This document shows positions 35,825 to 43,495 of a stretch of DNA of 64,000 nucleotides, piece after piece. The notes under the pieces were generated by a model. It made no database searches, had not been told where the DNA came from, and worked only from the letters and a program-made list of their open reading frames with translations. This stretch comes from Bacillus sp. CECT 9360 (GTDB lineage Bacteria > Bacillota > Bacilli > Bacillales > DSM-1321): contig NZ_CAKKNA010000004.1 in assembly GCF_918741275.1 (NCBI RefSeq), positions 124,001 to 188,000 of the forward strand, in the 5' to 3' direction. The position numbers were made by a program, and so were the translations under genes. The first letter of the stretch is position 1. Every line of letters starts with the position of its first letter.

Positions 35825-35838
35825 TGAAAACGCCAACA
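35825..35838 (+). promoter_or_regulatory. Putative CcpA cre site upstream of pta
   Basis: TGAAAACGCCAACA matches the cre consensus TGWAANCGNTNWCA with one mismatch. It lies about 35 nt before a possible -35 (TTCTTG 35857-35862; TAATAA 35881-35886) and 114 nt before pta. B. subtilis pta is CcpA-activated from an upstream cre (established). The rest of the 35577-35951 spacer shows only an inverted repeat GTTCGGA/TCCGAAC near 35658-35694. Confidence 0.6.
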
Positions 35839-35951
35839 CCGTTCCCGATGATGGAATTCTTGATGATGAACGGGTATCCTTAATAAGGAAAAGGGCATTT
35901 TAACAGAATCATGGATTAAATTATATGGTTGAAAATGAAGGAGGAGATAAT

Positions 35952-36929
35952 ATGAGTGATTTATTTGAATCATTAAAAGCGAAGATTTCGGGAAACAACC
36001 TGAGAATTGTGTTTCCTGAAGGGCAGGATGAGCGTATCCTTACGGCAGCTGGGAGGCTTGCAAAGGAGAAACTTGTTACACCTGTCCTAATCGGGAATAT
36101 CAAACAAGTTCAGGAGAAAGCAAAATCTTTAGGCGTCTCCGTTGAAGGTGCTGAAATCTATGACCCTCATAATTACATGATGATGGACGAGCTGGTCGCG
36201 TCATTTGTGGAACGGCGCAAAGGGAAAGCAACTGAAGAGGAGGCTCGAAAAATCCTCCTGGATGAGAATTATTTTGGCACGATGCTTATTTTTACAAATA
36301 AGGCAGACGGTCTCGTAAGCGGAGCGGCGCATTCTACCGCTGATACTGTGCGACCGGCTCTTCAAATCATTAAAACGAAGGAGGGCGTCCGCAAAACGTC
36401 GGGTGTCTTCATTATGGTACGTGAGGATGAGAAATATGTCTTTGCCGATTGTGCGATTAATATCGCTCCGGACAGCACGGATTTAGCTGAGATTGCCATT
36501 GAAAGTGCACGCACAGCCCAAATGTTTGATATTGAACCGAGAGTGGCCATGCTAAGCTTCTCGACAAAAGGATCAGCTAAATCACCAGAAACGGACAGAG
36601 TCGCCGAAGCCGTTCAGGAAGCAAAGAAAATGAATCCAATGCTCATATTGGACGGGGAGTTCCAATTTGACGCGGCCTTCGTTCCATCTGTGGCCCAGAA
36701 AAAAGCTCCTGACTCACCGCTCCAGGGAGATGCGAACATATTCATTTTTCCTAGTCTGGAAGCTGGTAATATTGGCTATAAAATTGCGCAGCGATTAGGG
36801 AACTTCGAAGCCGTCGGGCCAATTCTTCAAGGCTTAAATCGTCCGGTAAACGACCTGTCCCGGGGATGCAACGAAGAAGATGTGTATAAGCTGGGAATAA
36901 TTACAGCCGCTCAGGCCCTTCATAAATAA
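35952..36929 (+). CDS. pta: Phosphate acetyltransferase
   Basis: Interconverts acetyl-CoA and acetyl phosphate in overflow metabolism. 325 residues from ATG 35952 after AAGGAGGAG. Pta features: RIVFPEGQDERIL near the N-terminus, MVREDEKYVFADCAINIAPD, SFSTKGSAKSPETDRVAEA, and the C-terminal FPSLEAGNIGYKIAQRLG with NRPVNDLSRGC. Single gene with its own terminator. Confidence 0.95.
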   Translation: MSDLFESLKAKISGNNLRIVFPEGQDERILTAAGRLAKEKLVTPVLIGNIKQVQEKAKSLGVSVEGAEIYDPHNYMMMDELVASFVERRKGKATEEEARKILLDENYFGTMLIFTNKADGLVSGAAHSTADTVRPALQIIKTKEGVRKTSGVFIMVREDEKYVFADCAINIAPDSTDLAEIAIESARTAQMFDIEPRVAMLSFSTKGSAKSPETDRVAEAVQEAKKMNPMLILDGEFQFDAAFVPSVAQKKAPDSPLQGDANIFIFPSLEAGNIGYKIAQRLGNFEAVGPILQGLNRPVNDLSRGCNEEDVYKLGIITAAQALHK

Positions 36930-36937
36930 CACGGTTC

Positions 36938-36974
36938 AGGCTGCCCTACTTCCAAGCAAGGCAGCCTTTTGTTC
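36938..36974 (+). terminator. Terminator of pta
   Basis: AGGCTGCC and GGCAGCCT arms followed by TTTTG. Confidence 0.8.
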
Positions 36975-37118
36975 ATTAATTTTATGTTATAATGAGAAGA
37001 GGATTTTTAAAGAAAACTCGTCGATTGGCGAGCCGTAAGGCGGAGATTAGACGTAGTTGCACTTATGCAGAAAAGAAGTTTAAAACTTTCCTTTCTGCGA
37101 AAAAAAGGAAGAAAACGT

Positions 37119-37979
37119 ATGAATGATAAAGAGTCGTTATTAATACAGCCAGAGTGGCGAATTATCGATCAATCTTCATTGGGACCGCAGTTTCATGCAT
37201 TGCAGTCTTTTGCAATGGATGATACGCTATGCGCCTCAGTAGGAAAGGGCGATTCCCCTGCAGTGGCCCGGGCTTGGGTTCATCATCGGACAATTGTACT
37301 CGGAATCCAAGATAGTAAACTACCGTTTCTTCAAAATGGCATCTCCTACCTCAAAGAACAGGGGTACCAAGTGATTGTGAGAAATTCCGGTGGTCTGGCA
37401 GTTGTATTGGATGAAGGGGTATTAAACCTTTCTTTGATTTTTCCGGAAACAGAACGGAAGATTGACATCAATCGCGGGTATGATGCGATGTGGATGCTCA
37501 TTGAAACGATGTTTGCGGATTTTGGAATGTTGATTGAAGCCAAAGAAATTGCAGGTTCTTATTGTCCAGGAAGCTATGATCTCAGCATTGACGGAAAAAA
37601 ATTCGCCGGAATTTCACAGCGAAGGATTCGCGGCGGGGTAGCTGTCCAGATTTATTTGTGCGTCAGCGAAAGTGGATCCGAGAGGGCGGAGCTGTTAAAG
37701 GAATTTTATCGACAAGGAAAGGGTCAGGCTGAAACTAAGTTCGCCTATCCTGATATCCAGCCGGAAGTGATGGCTTCCTTATCCGAACTGTTAAACGTAC
37801 CGCTTACGATTCAGGATGTGATGCTCATGTTTCTACAAACCTTAAAAATTAGGAGCGGAACAATCCACGCAAGCGGGCTGACCCCGCAAGAACTGCCAGT
37901 ATATGAAATGTATTTGGCCAGAGTGGCCGAGCGCAATGAAAAGGCTTTTACACTTGAAAAGCCAAAAAAATCTGTTTAG
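37119..37979 (+). CDS. lipL: Octanoyl-[GcvH]:protein N-octanoyltransferase
   Basis: Moves octanoyl groups from GcvH to E2 subunits of 2-oxoacid dehydrogenases in lipoate assembly. 286 residues from ATG 37119, 7 nt after AAGGAAG. Biotin/lipoate ligase fold: [21 protein letters not shown] contains the RxSGG-like loop, and [24 protein letters not shown] holds the acyl-accepting cysteine and lysine. Matches B. subtilis YwfL and lies in the same order after pta. Confidence 0.9.
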   Translation: MNDKESLLIQPEWRIIDQSSLGPQFHALQSFAMDDTLCASVGKGDSPAVARAWVHHRTIVLGIQDSKLPFLQNGISYLKEQGYQVIVRNSGGLAVVLDEGVLNLSLIFPETERKIDINRGYDAMWMLIETMFADFGMLIEAKEIAGSYCPGSYDLSIDGKKFAGISQRRIRGGVAVQIYLCVSESGSERAELLKEFYRQGKGQAETKFAYPDIQPEVMASLSELLNVPLTIQDVMLMFLQTLKIRSGTIHASGLTPQELPVYEMYLARVAERNEKAFTLEKPKKSV

Positions 37980-38010
37980 TCCCTCCATGGGCCTTTAACA
38001 GATTTTTTTC
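37968..38010 (+). terminator. Terminator of lipL
   Basis: AAATCTGTT overlaps the stop codon region and pairs with AACAGATTT, followed by a T run. Confidence 0.75.
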
Positions 38011-38150
38011 ATGGACAGAGATTCCTCTCATTCTTTCACATGTGAAAAAGTTCTATGTGAATGGGGCTGTCGCCAATCGATCTCCTTAACAGAATTATTT
38101 AGATTTTGGTTTTTAAAGTTAAAGACCGTGTAAATTTATTAACTTTGAAA

Positions 38151-38225
38151 GATGTCTAGCCACGACGCACAGGTTGTGGCGGTCTTAGTCGTTCTTCCTT
38201 ACTAACAGAGCGCTTCCGCTTTTCT
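38151..38225 (+). repeat. Interspersed repeat, family B copy 2 (short)
   Basis: GATGTCTAGC at the start and GCGCTTCCGCTTTTCT at the end, with the middle reduced to about 50 bp. It stops 2 bp before the rsfA stop codon. Confidence 0.7.
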
Positions 38226-38227
38226 AT

Positions 38228-38992
38228 TTATTCCGCCAACTTTTCTAAATTACCATTCCGGTCCATTTTGAATTTAGTTGCCGGACGCTCGTCTTCCTCT
38301 AACAGAACGAGCTTCCTCGCTCTATTCATGATGTTCATTAATGTCTCATAGTCTTCTTGAATCATGCCTGTATTCTGTTCCAGATTCTCAGCCTTTTTCT
38401 CAAGCTGCTGGTTTCTTTTTCTCAATTCTGCCATTTCGAGTTTTAATCTTTCGTTCTCTGATTTTAGCACTTCGGCCTGCAGTATCATGTTATTCATAGA
38501 TTGCAAATACGTAATAACAACGTCGAGTGTGAGAGTATTGCTGTCACTTCCTTCGTTGCGCACCGCATTTGCAGGGGCGACCGTCTCCGGAATGGCATAA
38601 GCAATTGTTTCAGTTTCAGGTTCTAATTCTAATTCAAGTTCTAATTCAGGTTCGTTTAATTCGTGCTGATGGTGATGGGGTCCCCTCACCCTAATATCCT
38701 CAATAGTCGGAGCTGGAGGAGTGTAGAGCAGCTTTTTCTTGCCTCCCTGATCCTTGCCCAGGATTCGTTGTCGTTGCTTTCTCTGTTTTTTCGCCAATTG
38801 GAGCGCTTTGTCGTAATTATGGCGCACAACTGCATTCCAGCGGAATCCACAGGCGGCGGAAGTGCGGTTCAACTTATCTCCAACCTCTTCAAATGCGTTT
38901 AATTGGGTGCTACCTTCACGGACATGCCGCAGAACAGTCTCTGCTAATAACAAATCATCTTCCTCTGTCCAAGCGTCTTGACGGACTTTCAT
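38228..38992 (-). CDS. rsfA: RsfA-family prespore transcription factor
   Basis: 254 residues from ATG 38992 (GGGAGTAGGT upstream). N-terminal Myb/SANT-like DNA-binding domain: RQDAWTEEDDLLLAETVLRHV and NRTSAACGFRWNAVV. A low-complexity acidic stretch (ELELELELEPETE) follows, then a leucine-rich coiled coil (VLKSENERLKLEMAELRKRN). B. subtilis RsfA fine-tunes SigF-dependent prespore genes. The acidic stretch is encoded by a short AATTCT-type simple repeat and may vary in length. Confidence 0.85.
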   Translation of the reverse strand: MKVRQDAWTEEDDLLLAETVLRHVREGSTQLNAFEEVGDKLNRTSAACGFRWNAVVRHNYDKALQLAKKQRKQRQRILGKDQGGKKKLLYTPPAPTIEDIRVRGPHHHQHELNEPELELELELEPETETIAYAIPETVAPANAVRNEGSDSNTLTLDVVITYLQSMNNMILQAEVLKSENERLKLEMAELRKRNQQLEKKAENLEQNTGMIQEDYETLMNIMNRARKLVLLEEDERPATKFKMDRNGNLEKLAE

Positions 38993-39266
38993 ACTACCTA
39001 CTCCCTTTCTTTTTATCAAATATTCATAGCTTAGTAAATGTGAAAGTTCATAATTCAATGAAGCGAACTTCCAACGGGGTCCTACTTACATCTTGGACAA
39101 TTCGGGGATATTTTATACAAAAAAGTTAAAAGGATAGTAGTTTTTTGGCAGTTATGCAGATTGGATTGGAAGACAGACAGCCTTGAAATTAGTTCTTAGA
39201 AAATGTAGAATACCTTTTAGTGTTTCGCTTTATATTGTTTTAGATAGAAAGGATGGTGACCCTGGA

Positions 39267-39488
39267 ATGTCAAATGAATTCAGGGTGTGTGACGATTGTC
39301 AGGCAACGAACATCAAGACTCTTATTCCCCGCCTGCAAAAGCTTGATCCGATCGCGGTGATTGATATAGCCTGCCAATCCTATTGTGGCCCGGGCCGAAA
39401 GAAATCATTCGCATTTGTTAATAACCGTCCTGTCGCAGCGCTGACAGAGGATGAGTTAATAGAGAAAATTGATAAAAAGCTTAAGTGA
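39267..39488 (+). CDS. DUF1450 (YuzB-like) protein
   Basis: 73-residue protein starting ATG 39267 after [49 protein letters not shown] and a C-terminal [13 protein letters not shown] are the DUF1450 features, with two cysteine pairs suggestive of metal or Fe-S binding. Function unknown. The 38993-39266 spacer upstream holds no gene I can support. Confidence 0.85.
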   Translation: MSNEFRVCDDCQATNIKTLIPRLQKLDPIAVIDIACQSYCGPGRKKSFAFVNNRPVAALTEDELIEKIDKKLK

Positions 39489-39539
39489 TGTCTGTCCTGC
39501 ATGAAGGGCAGCTGCCTATATAGTTACTTCGAATTAACC

Positions 39540-39583
39540 AATCACCCGCAGGTCTTCAGCATGCAGCGGTGATTTTATTTTTC
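39540..39583 (+). terminator. Terminator after the DUF1450 gene
   Basis: AATCACC and GGTGATT arms extended by a GC pair, followed by TTATTTTT. Confidence 0.7.
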
Positions 39584-39668
39584 CTATAAATGTCGGATTT
39601 TGATGAAGTATGGTTTTTTTCTGCAGACAAGATATAATAGAATTGGATAAGAAAAAAGGGGGTAGCCA

Positions 39669-40979
39669 ATGGGATATTCCACGGAAAAGCTTAGTGAGGA
39701 AAAAGTATTTAAAGACCCGGTTCATCGCTATATACATGTACGTGACCAGGTGATTTGGGATTTAATAGGAACGAGGGAATTTCAGCGTCTGCGCCGTATC
39801 CGTCAGCTGGGAACTACTTACCTGACCTTTCATGGAGCAGAGCATAGCAGGCTGAACCATTCACTTGGTGTTTATGAAATTGTCCGTAGGATCATCGACG
39901 ATGTGTTTGCGGGGAGGCCTGAATGGAAACAGGAAGAGCGTCTTTTATGCTTATGTGCCGCTCTGCTTCATGATTTAGGGCACGGACCTTTCTCGCATTC
40001 TTTCGAAAAAGTTTTCGATCTTGACCACGAACATTTCACCCGGCAAATCATTTTAGGAGATACAGAAGTTAACCGCGTCCTATCTAAGGTTGACGGAGCA
40101 TTTCCGAAAAAGGTAGCAGAAGTAATTGCAAAAACATACGAAAGCAAACTCGTTGTTAGCATGATTTCAAGCCAGATTGATGCGGATCGGATGGATTACT
40201 TGCAGAGAGACGCTTATTTTACGGGAGTTAGTTATGGGCATTTTGACATGGAACGGATCTTGCGCGTGATGAGGCCGCGGGAAGACCAAGTGGTTATTAA
40301 ACAGAGCGGCATGCATGCTGTGGAAGATTACATCATGAGCCGATATCAAATGTACTGGCAGGTTTATTTTCATCCGGTAACCAGAAGCGCGGAAGTCATT
40401 CTTACGAAAATTTTACATAGAGCCAAGCATTTATACGAATCGGGATATCGCTTTCAAGAAGAGCCTCACCATTTTTACTCGCTGTTTAAGGGGGACGTCA
40501 CTTTAGCGGATTATTTGAAAATGGACGAATCCGTCATGCTCTATTATTTTCAGATATGGGAGGAAGAGAAGGATCCTATTCTCAGAGACCTCTGTGACCG
40601 CTTCATGAACCGTAAACTATTTAAATATACCGAATTTCATCCGTCGAACGATCAGATGAATAAGCTAATGGAATTAAAGAGCCTCTTTAAACAGGTTGGC
40701 ATTGATCCGGAATATTATCTTGTGGTCGATTCATCCTCAGACCTTCCATATGACTTTTACCGTCCTGGTGAAGAAGAAGAAGAGCGGCTTCCGATTCATT
40801 TGCTGAAGAATAACGGCGAGATAAGTGAGTTATCAGTAGAATCGGAAATTGTAGATGGAATTTCAGGCAAAAGAAGGACAGACCATAAACTATATTTTCC
40901 CGACGATCTCCTTAAAGATGATTCAACGGATAGAGAAATTAAAAGACAAATACGTGAACTGCTGGATCTTAAGGATTAA
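39669..40979 (+). CDS. ywfO: HD-domain phosphohydrolase YwfO
   Basis: 436 residues. The N-terminal HD domain shows RLRRIRQLGTTYLTFHGAEHSR, AALLHDLGHGPFSHSFE (metal-binding HD) and QIDADRMDYLQRDAYFTGV, the dNTPase/SAMHD1-like pattern. B. subtilis YwfO is reported as a broad (d)NTPase. The C-terminal 150 residues are acidic and variable. GGGGGTAG before ATG 39669. Likely co-transcribed with ywgA. Confidence 0.88.
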   Translation: MGYSTEKLSEEKVFKDPVHRYIHVRDQVIWDLIGTREFQRLRRIRQLGTTYLTFHGAEHSRLNHSLGVYEIVRRIIDDVFAGRPEWKQEERLLCLCAALLHDLGHGPFSHSFEKVFDLDHEHFTRQIILGDTEVNRVLSKVDGAFPKKVAEVIAKTYESKLVVSMISSQIDADRMDYLQRDAYFTGVSYGHFDMERILRVMRPREDQVVIKQSGMHAVEDYIMSRYQMYWQVYFHPVTRSAEVILTKILHRAKHLYESGYRFQEEPHHFYSLFKGDVTLADYLKMDESVMLYYFQIWEEEKDPILRDLCDRFMNRKLFKYTEFHPSNDQMNKLMELKSLFKQVGIDPEYYLVVDSSSDLPYDFYRPGEEEEERLPIHLLKNNGEISELSVESEIVDGISGKRRTDHKLYFPDDLLKDDSTDREIKRQIRELLDLKD

Positions 40980-41027
40980 TTCTTTATTCAGAGAAAAAGC
41001 AACATTTAGGGTGAGGAGTGACGAGCC

Positions 41028-41537
41028 TTGTTTAAGGATCATGCAAAAATTATCAATGCCATTTCAGCTGCCGGTGAAGTAACGGGCAGAAAAAAGCTTC
41101 AAAAAATCATTTTCATCGCCAAGAAGCTGTCTTTCCCGTTTCAAGAAAAGTTCTCTTTCCATTTTTACGGACCATATTCCGAAGAGTTGACGCTGCGAAT
41201 CGAAGAGCTCTGCGATATGGGATATTTAAGTGAAGTCAGGGAAAAAAAGGCGGGGTATTATCAATACTGTTATTCGATCACCGATCCAGGTATGGACTTT
41301 CTCACGATGCATGAATTGGATATGCCTGCGCTAGGGGATTGCTTACTAGATATGAATGCACAGAATGCCCGCTTCCTCGAGCTTGTTTCAACCGTCCTTT
41401 ATTTTGATGCGCTGGAAAGAGACGAAGTAGTGGAGAAGATTGCCACATTAAAAAGCAAACAAAAATACACGCATGAAGAAATTGATCAAGCATATGCATA
41501 TATTGATCAGCTAAAAGAGAAAGCTAAGGTAAATTAA
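41028..41537 (+). CDS. ywgA: YwgA family protein
   Basis: 169 residues from TTG 41028 (GAGGAGTGA upstream), 48 bp after ywfO. LFKDHAKIINAISAAGEVTGRKKLQKIIFIAKKL and FSFHFYGPYSEELTLRIEELCDMGYLSE resemble the winged-helix-like YwgA/antitoxin-type domain. Function unknown; order as in B. subtilis. Confidence 0.82.
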   Translation: MFKDHAKIINAISAAGEVTGRKKLQKIIFIAKKLSFPFQEKFSFHFYGPYSEELTLRIEELCDMGYLSEVREKKAGYYQYCYSITDPGMDFLTMHELDMPALGDCLLDMNAQNARFLELVSTVLYFDALERDEVVEKIATLKSKQKYTHEEIDQAYAYIDQLKEKAKVN

Positions 41538-41556
41538 AAATCAATTTTTTAGAGGG

Positions 41557-41587
41557 ACGCTTGGAGTATCTTTGTCCAAGCGTTTTG
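41557..41587 (+). terminator. Terminator of ywfO-ywgA
   Basis: ACGCTTGG and CCAAGCGT arms followed by TTTTGTTG. Confidence 0.75.
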
Positions 41588-41639
41588 TTGTTACAAATGA
41601 GAGGGTTTTCTGGGAGGGGCACCTGCTAATTTCTATAAT

Positions 41640-41712
41640 AATATCAAGACTGCGGAGTTTATTATCCGAACTCAGAATTTATTAGCCAAACCCGACAATC
41701 TATTATCTGCCA
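41640..41712 (+). repeat. Tandem phrase array, TTATC family, array 2
   Basis: Phrase starts at 41640, 41661, 41681 and 41702 (20-21 nt steps): AATATCAAGACTGCGGAGTT, ATTATCCGAACTCAGAATTT, ATTAGCCAAACCCGACAATC, ATTATCTGCC. The TTATCCGAACT core matches array 1. It lies between convergent ywgA and ywhB. Confidence 0.65.
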
Positions 41713-41714
41713 TT

Positions 41715-41749
41715 ATAAAGGCCAAACCGAAAACCGATTTGGCCTTTAT
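41715..41749 (-). terminator. Terminator of ywhB (bidirectional in form)
   Basis: ATAAAGGCCAAA and TTTGGCCTTTAT arms around an inner CCG/CGA stem, immediately after the ywhB stop. Confidence 0.8.
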
Positions 41750-41752
41750 TAA

Positions 41753-41938
41753 TTACTCGTCGCTCAGGCGTTTCCCGGCGACTCCGTAATGGTTTTTAGA
41801 CATTTCTTCTATGAATACGACTACTTTATCCTTTGATGCGCCGGTCGTTTCTGTAACGGCTTCGGTAACCTTTTCTACTAGCGCTTTCTTTTGTGCATCG
41901 GATCTTCCTTCAAGCATTTTCACAGTAACGTAAGGCAT
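41753..41938 (-). CDS. ywhB: 4-oxalocrotonate tautomerase family protein
   Basis: 61 residues from ATG 41938 (GGAGGAAAAAAAG upstream). PYVTVKMLEGRS follows Met, so the catalytic Pro1 becomes N-terminal after Met removal. KKALVEKVTEAVTETTG and VVVFIEEM with a conserved internal structure fit the family (YwhB). Keto-enol tautomerisation; physiological substrate unknown. Confidence 0.9.
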   Translation of the reverse strand: MPYVTVKMLEGRSDAQKKALVEKVTEAVTETTGASKDKVVVFIEEMSKNHYGVAGKRLSDE

Positions 41939-42075
41939 AGCTTTTTTTCCTCCATTCAATTCTTTCTCTGTAGTGTTCCATATGATCAGGAAAAATGCAA
42001 TCCTGAAGTGCAGCGTTTTAACTTATGACACCTTTTCATGTATACTTACGGTAATAAGAAATCGGGGAGAAAAAA

Positions 42076-42741
42076 ATGGAGAATTTTTTAAATCAGTTTT
42101 TAGCCTTTCCTTTGGAAGAAATACCGTTTGTGGTAGTCGTGTTATTAATTGCGTTCACTCTACATGAATTTTCCCATGCATATGTGGCCCATAAATTTGG
42201 CGATCATACTGCAAAGGATCAGGGACGGGTCACATTAAACCCGATCAACCATTTAGATCCGCTTGGAACCCTGCTTTTATTGATTGCAGGATTCGGTTGG
42301 GCACGGCCTGTCCCAGTAAACCGCAATAATTTTAAGCGACCGCGGCTGGCTGGGGTTCTCGTTTCTTTTGCAGGGCCCTTTAGTAATTTACTGCTCGCCA
42401 CTGTTGGTTTTATCATTTGGCACAGTCTTGTGGCCTCGGGGCTTAGCACGAATTTGCCGGTTTACGTATATACCTTTATCCATTTGTTTATCCAACTAAA
42501 TATTGTTTTATTTGTTTTCAATTTGCTCCCTTTTCCGCCTTTGGATGGATATCGCATTATACAGGACTTGGCGCCAGCAAATGTCAGGGCGAAGTTGACA
42601 CAATATGATTCATACGGAGCACTCATTTTTCTAATATTGGTAATCACGCCGCTGAGTATATATACAATCCAACCAATCTTTCAGGTGGTATTGCCGTTAG
42701 TCACGAACACGCTGAATGACATTATTTCTACACTATTCTAG
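42076..42741 (+). CDS. ywhC: Site-2 protease family membrane metalloprotease YwhC
   Basis: 221 residues, about five hydrophobic segments. Zinc motif HEFSHAYVAHKFGD in the first membrane region, RVTLNPINHLDPLG, and the third metal ligand in NLLPFPPLDGYRI. Belongs to the short S2P/M50 group without PDZ domain. GGGGAG precedes ATG 42076. Substrate unknown. Confidence 0.9.
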   Translation: MENFLNQFLAFPLEEIPFVVVVLLIAFTLHEFSHAYVAHKFGDHTAKDQGRVTLNPINHLDPLGTLLLLIAGFGWARPVPVNRNNFKRPRLAGVLVSFAGPFSNLLLATVGFIIWHSLVASGLSTNLPVYVYTFIHLFIQLNIVLFVFNLLPFPPLDGYRIIQDLAPANVRAKLTQYDSYGALIFLILVITPLSIYTIQPIFQVVLPLVTNTLNDIISTLF

Positions 42742-42753
42742 GTGCCTGGCACC
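42741..42753. repeat. Short palindromic repeat GGTGCCTGGCACC
   Basis: 13 bp palindrome beginning right at the ywhC stop. The same type of GC-rich motif (GTCAGGCACCTGAC) occurs at 46642-46655. Confidence 0.5.
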
Positions 42754-42773
42754 ACTAACATAAAGGAGGCAAC

Positions 42774-43286
42774 ATGATGGATAAGCAGAAGCTTGGTTTC
42801 AATATCATTAAAAATGATCCGACGGAAGGACATGGGGGATATGGTGCGGGTGTATTGACGCTCGACAACATCTCACCGGTGATTATTGACGTGGAAGCGG
42901 GGGAGGCGTCTGTTGATATCGGGGCATTGCATGCGAGAAGTACGGTTGAGCGGGGCATTAAGTTCCTTAAGAATAAAGAGGAAGTCCCTAATGCCAAACC
43001 GTATTGGCTTGTTTGGGTGACGATTGAAACGACGCAGGCTGGCCCACTTTATGCCGGGGTCACAGCCTGTGAGATGATGGTGGACCGCTCCATTAGAAGG
43101 GGCTATAAATCGTTGCCTGAGCATGTAAACCGCATGGATAAATCATTGAAACGCCATGTTATTGTCGAACATATGGACGATCAATCAAAGAAAGTGCTGG
43201 CTGAGTTTTTGAAAAATCACAACGCTGATATGTGGAACCATTCATCAGATGAGTTGAAGAAGGGGTTAAACGCAGCCGACTTGTAA
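42774..43286 (+). CDS. ywhD: YwhD family protein
   Basis: 170 residues: KLGFNIIKNDPTEGHGGYGAG near the N-terminus, KPYWLVWVTIETTQAGPLYAGVTACEM in the middle and VNRMDKSLKRHVIVEHMDD. Conserved single-copy Bacillus protein of unknown function, in its usual place between ywhC and pbpG. TAAAGGAGG before tandem ATGs at 42774 and 42777. Confidence 0.88.
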   Translation: MMDKQKLGFNIIKNDPTEGHGGYGAGVLTLDNISPVIIDVEAGEASVDIGALHARSTVERGIKFLKNKEEVPNAKPYWLVWVTIETTQAGPLYAGVTACEMMVDRSIRRGYKSLPEHVNRMDKSLKRHVIVEHMDDQSKKVLAEFLKNHNADMWNHSSDELKKGLNAADL

Positions 43287-43443
43287 GAATGGAATCACTA
43301 GCTAAACTTATCTGTCTTTCATAAGTTCACCTGCACTTCAACTTTTAAGAAAAAATGTCAAAATTTCAAACTTACCACTTGTGAATACTTCGTAAAATAA
43401 AGTAAACTAAATACAGCGTGTAACGCTGTAAAGCAAGGACATG

Positions 43444-43478
43444 AAAAACCTCGAGATGCTAAGACTCTCGAGGTTTTT
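43444..43478. terminator. Bidirectional terminator between ywhD and pbpG
   Basis: Arms AAAAACCTCGAG and CTCGAGGTTTTT form a perfect 12 bp stem. A smaller inverted repeat ACAGCG-TGTAA-CGCTGT lies at 43414-43430. Confidence 0.85.
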
Positions 43479-43495
43479 CGTTTCTAAAAATCAAA

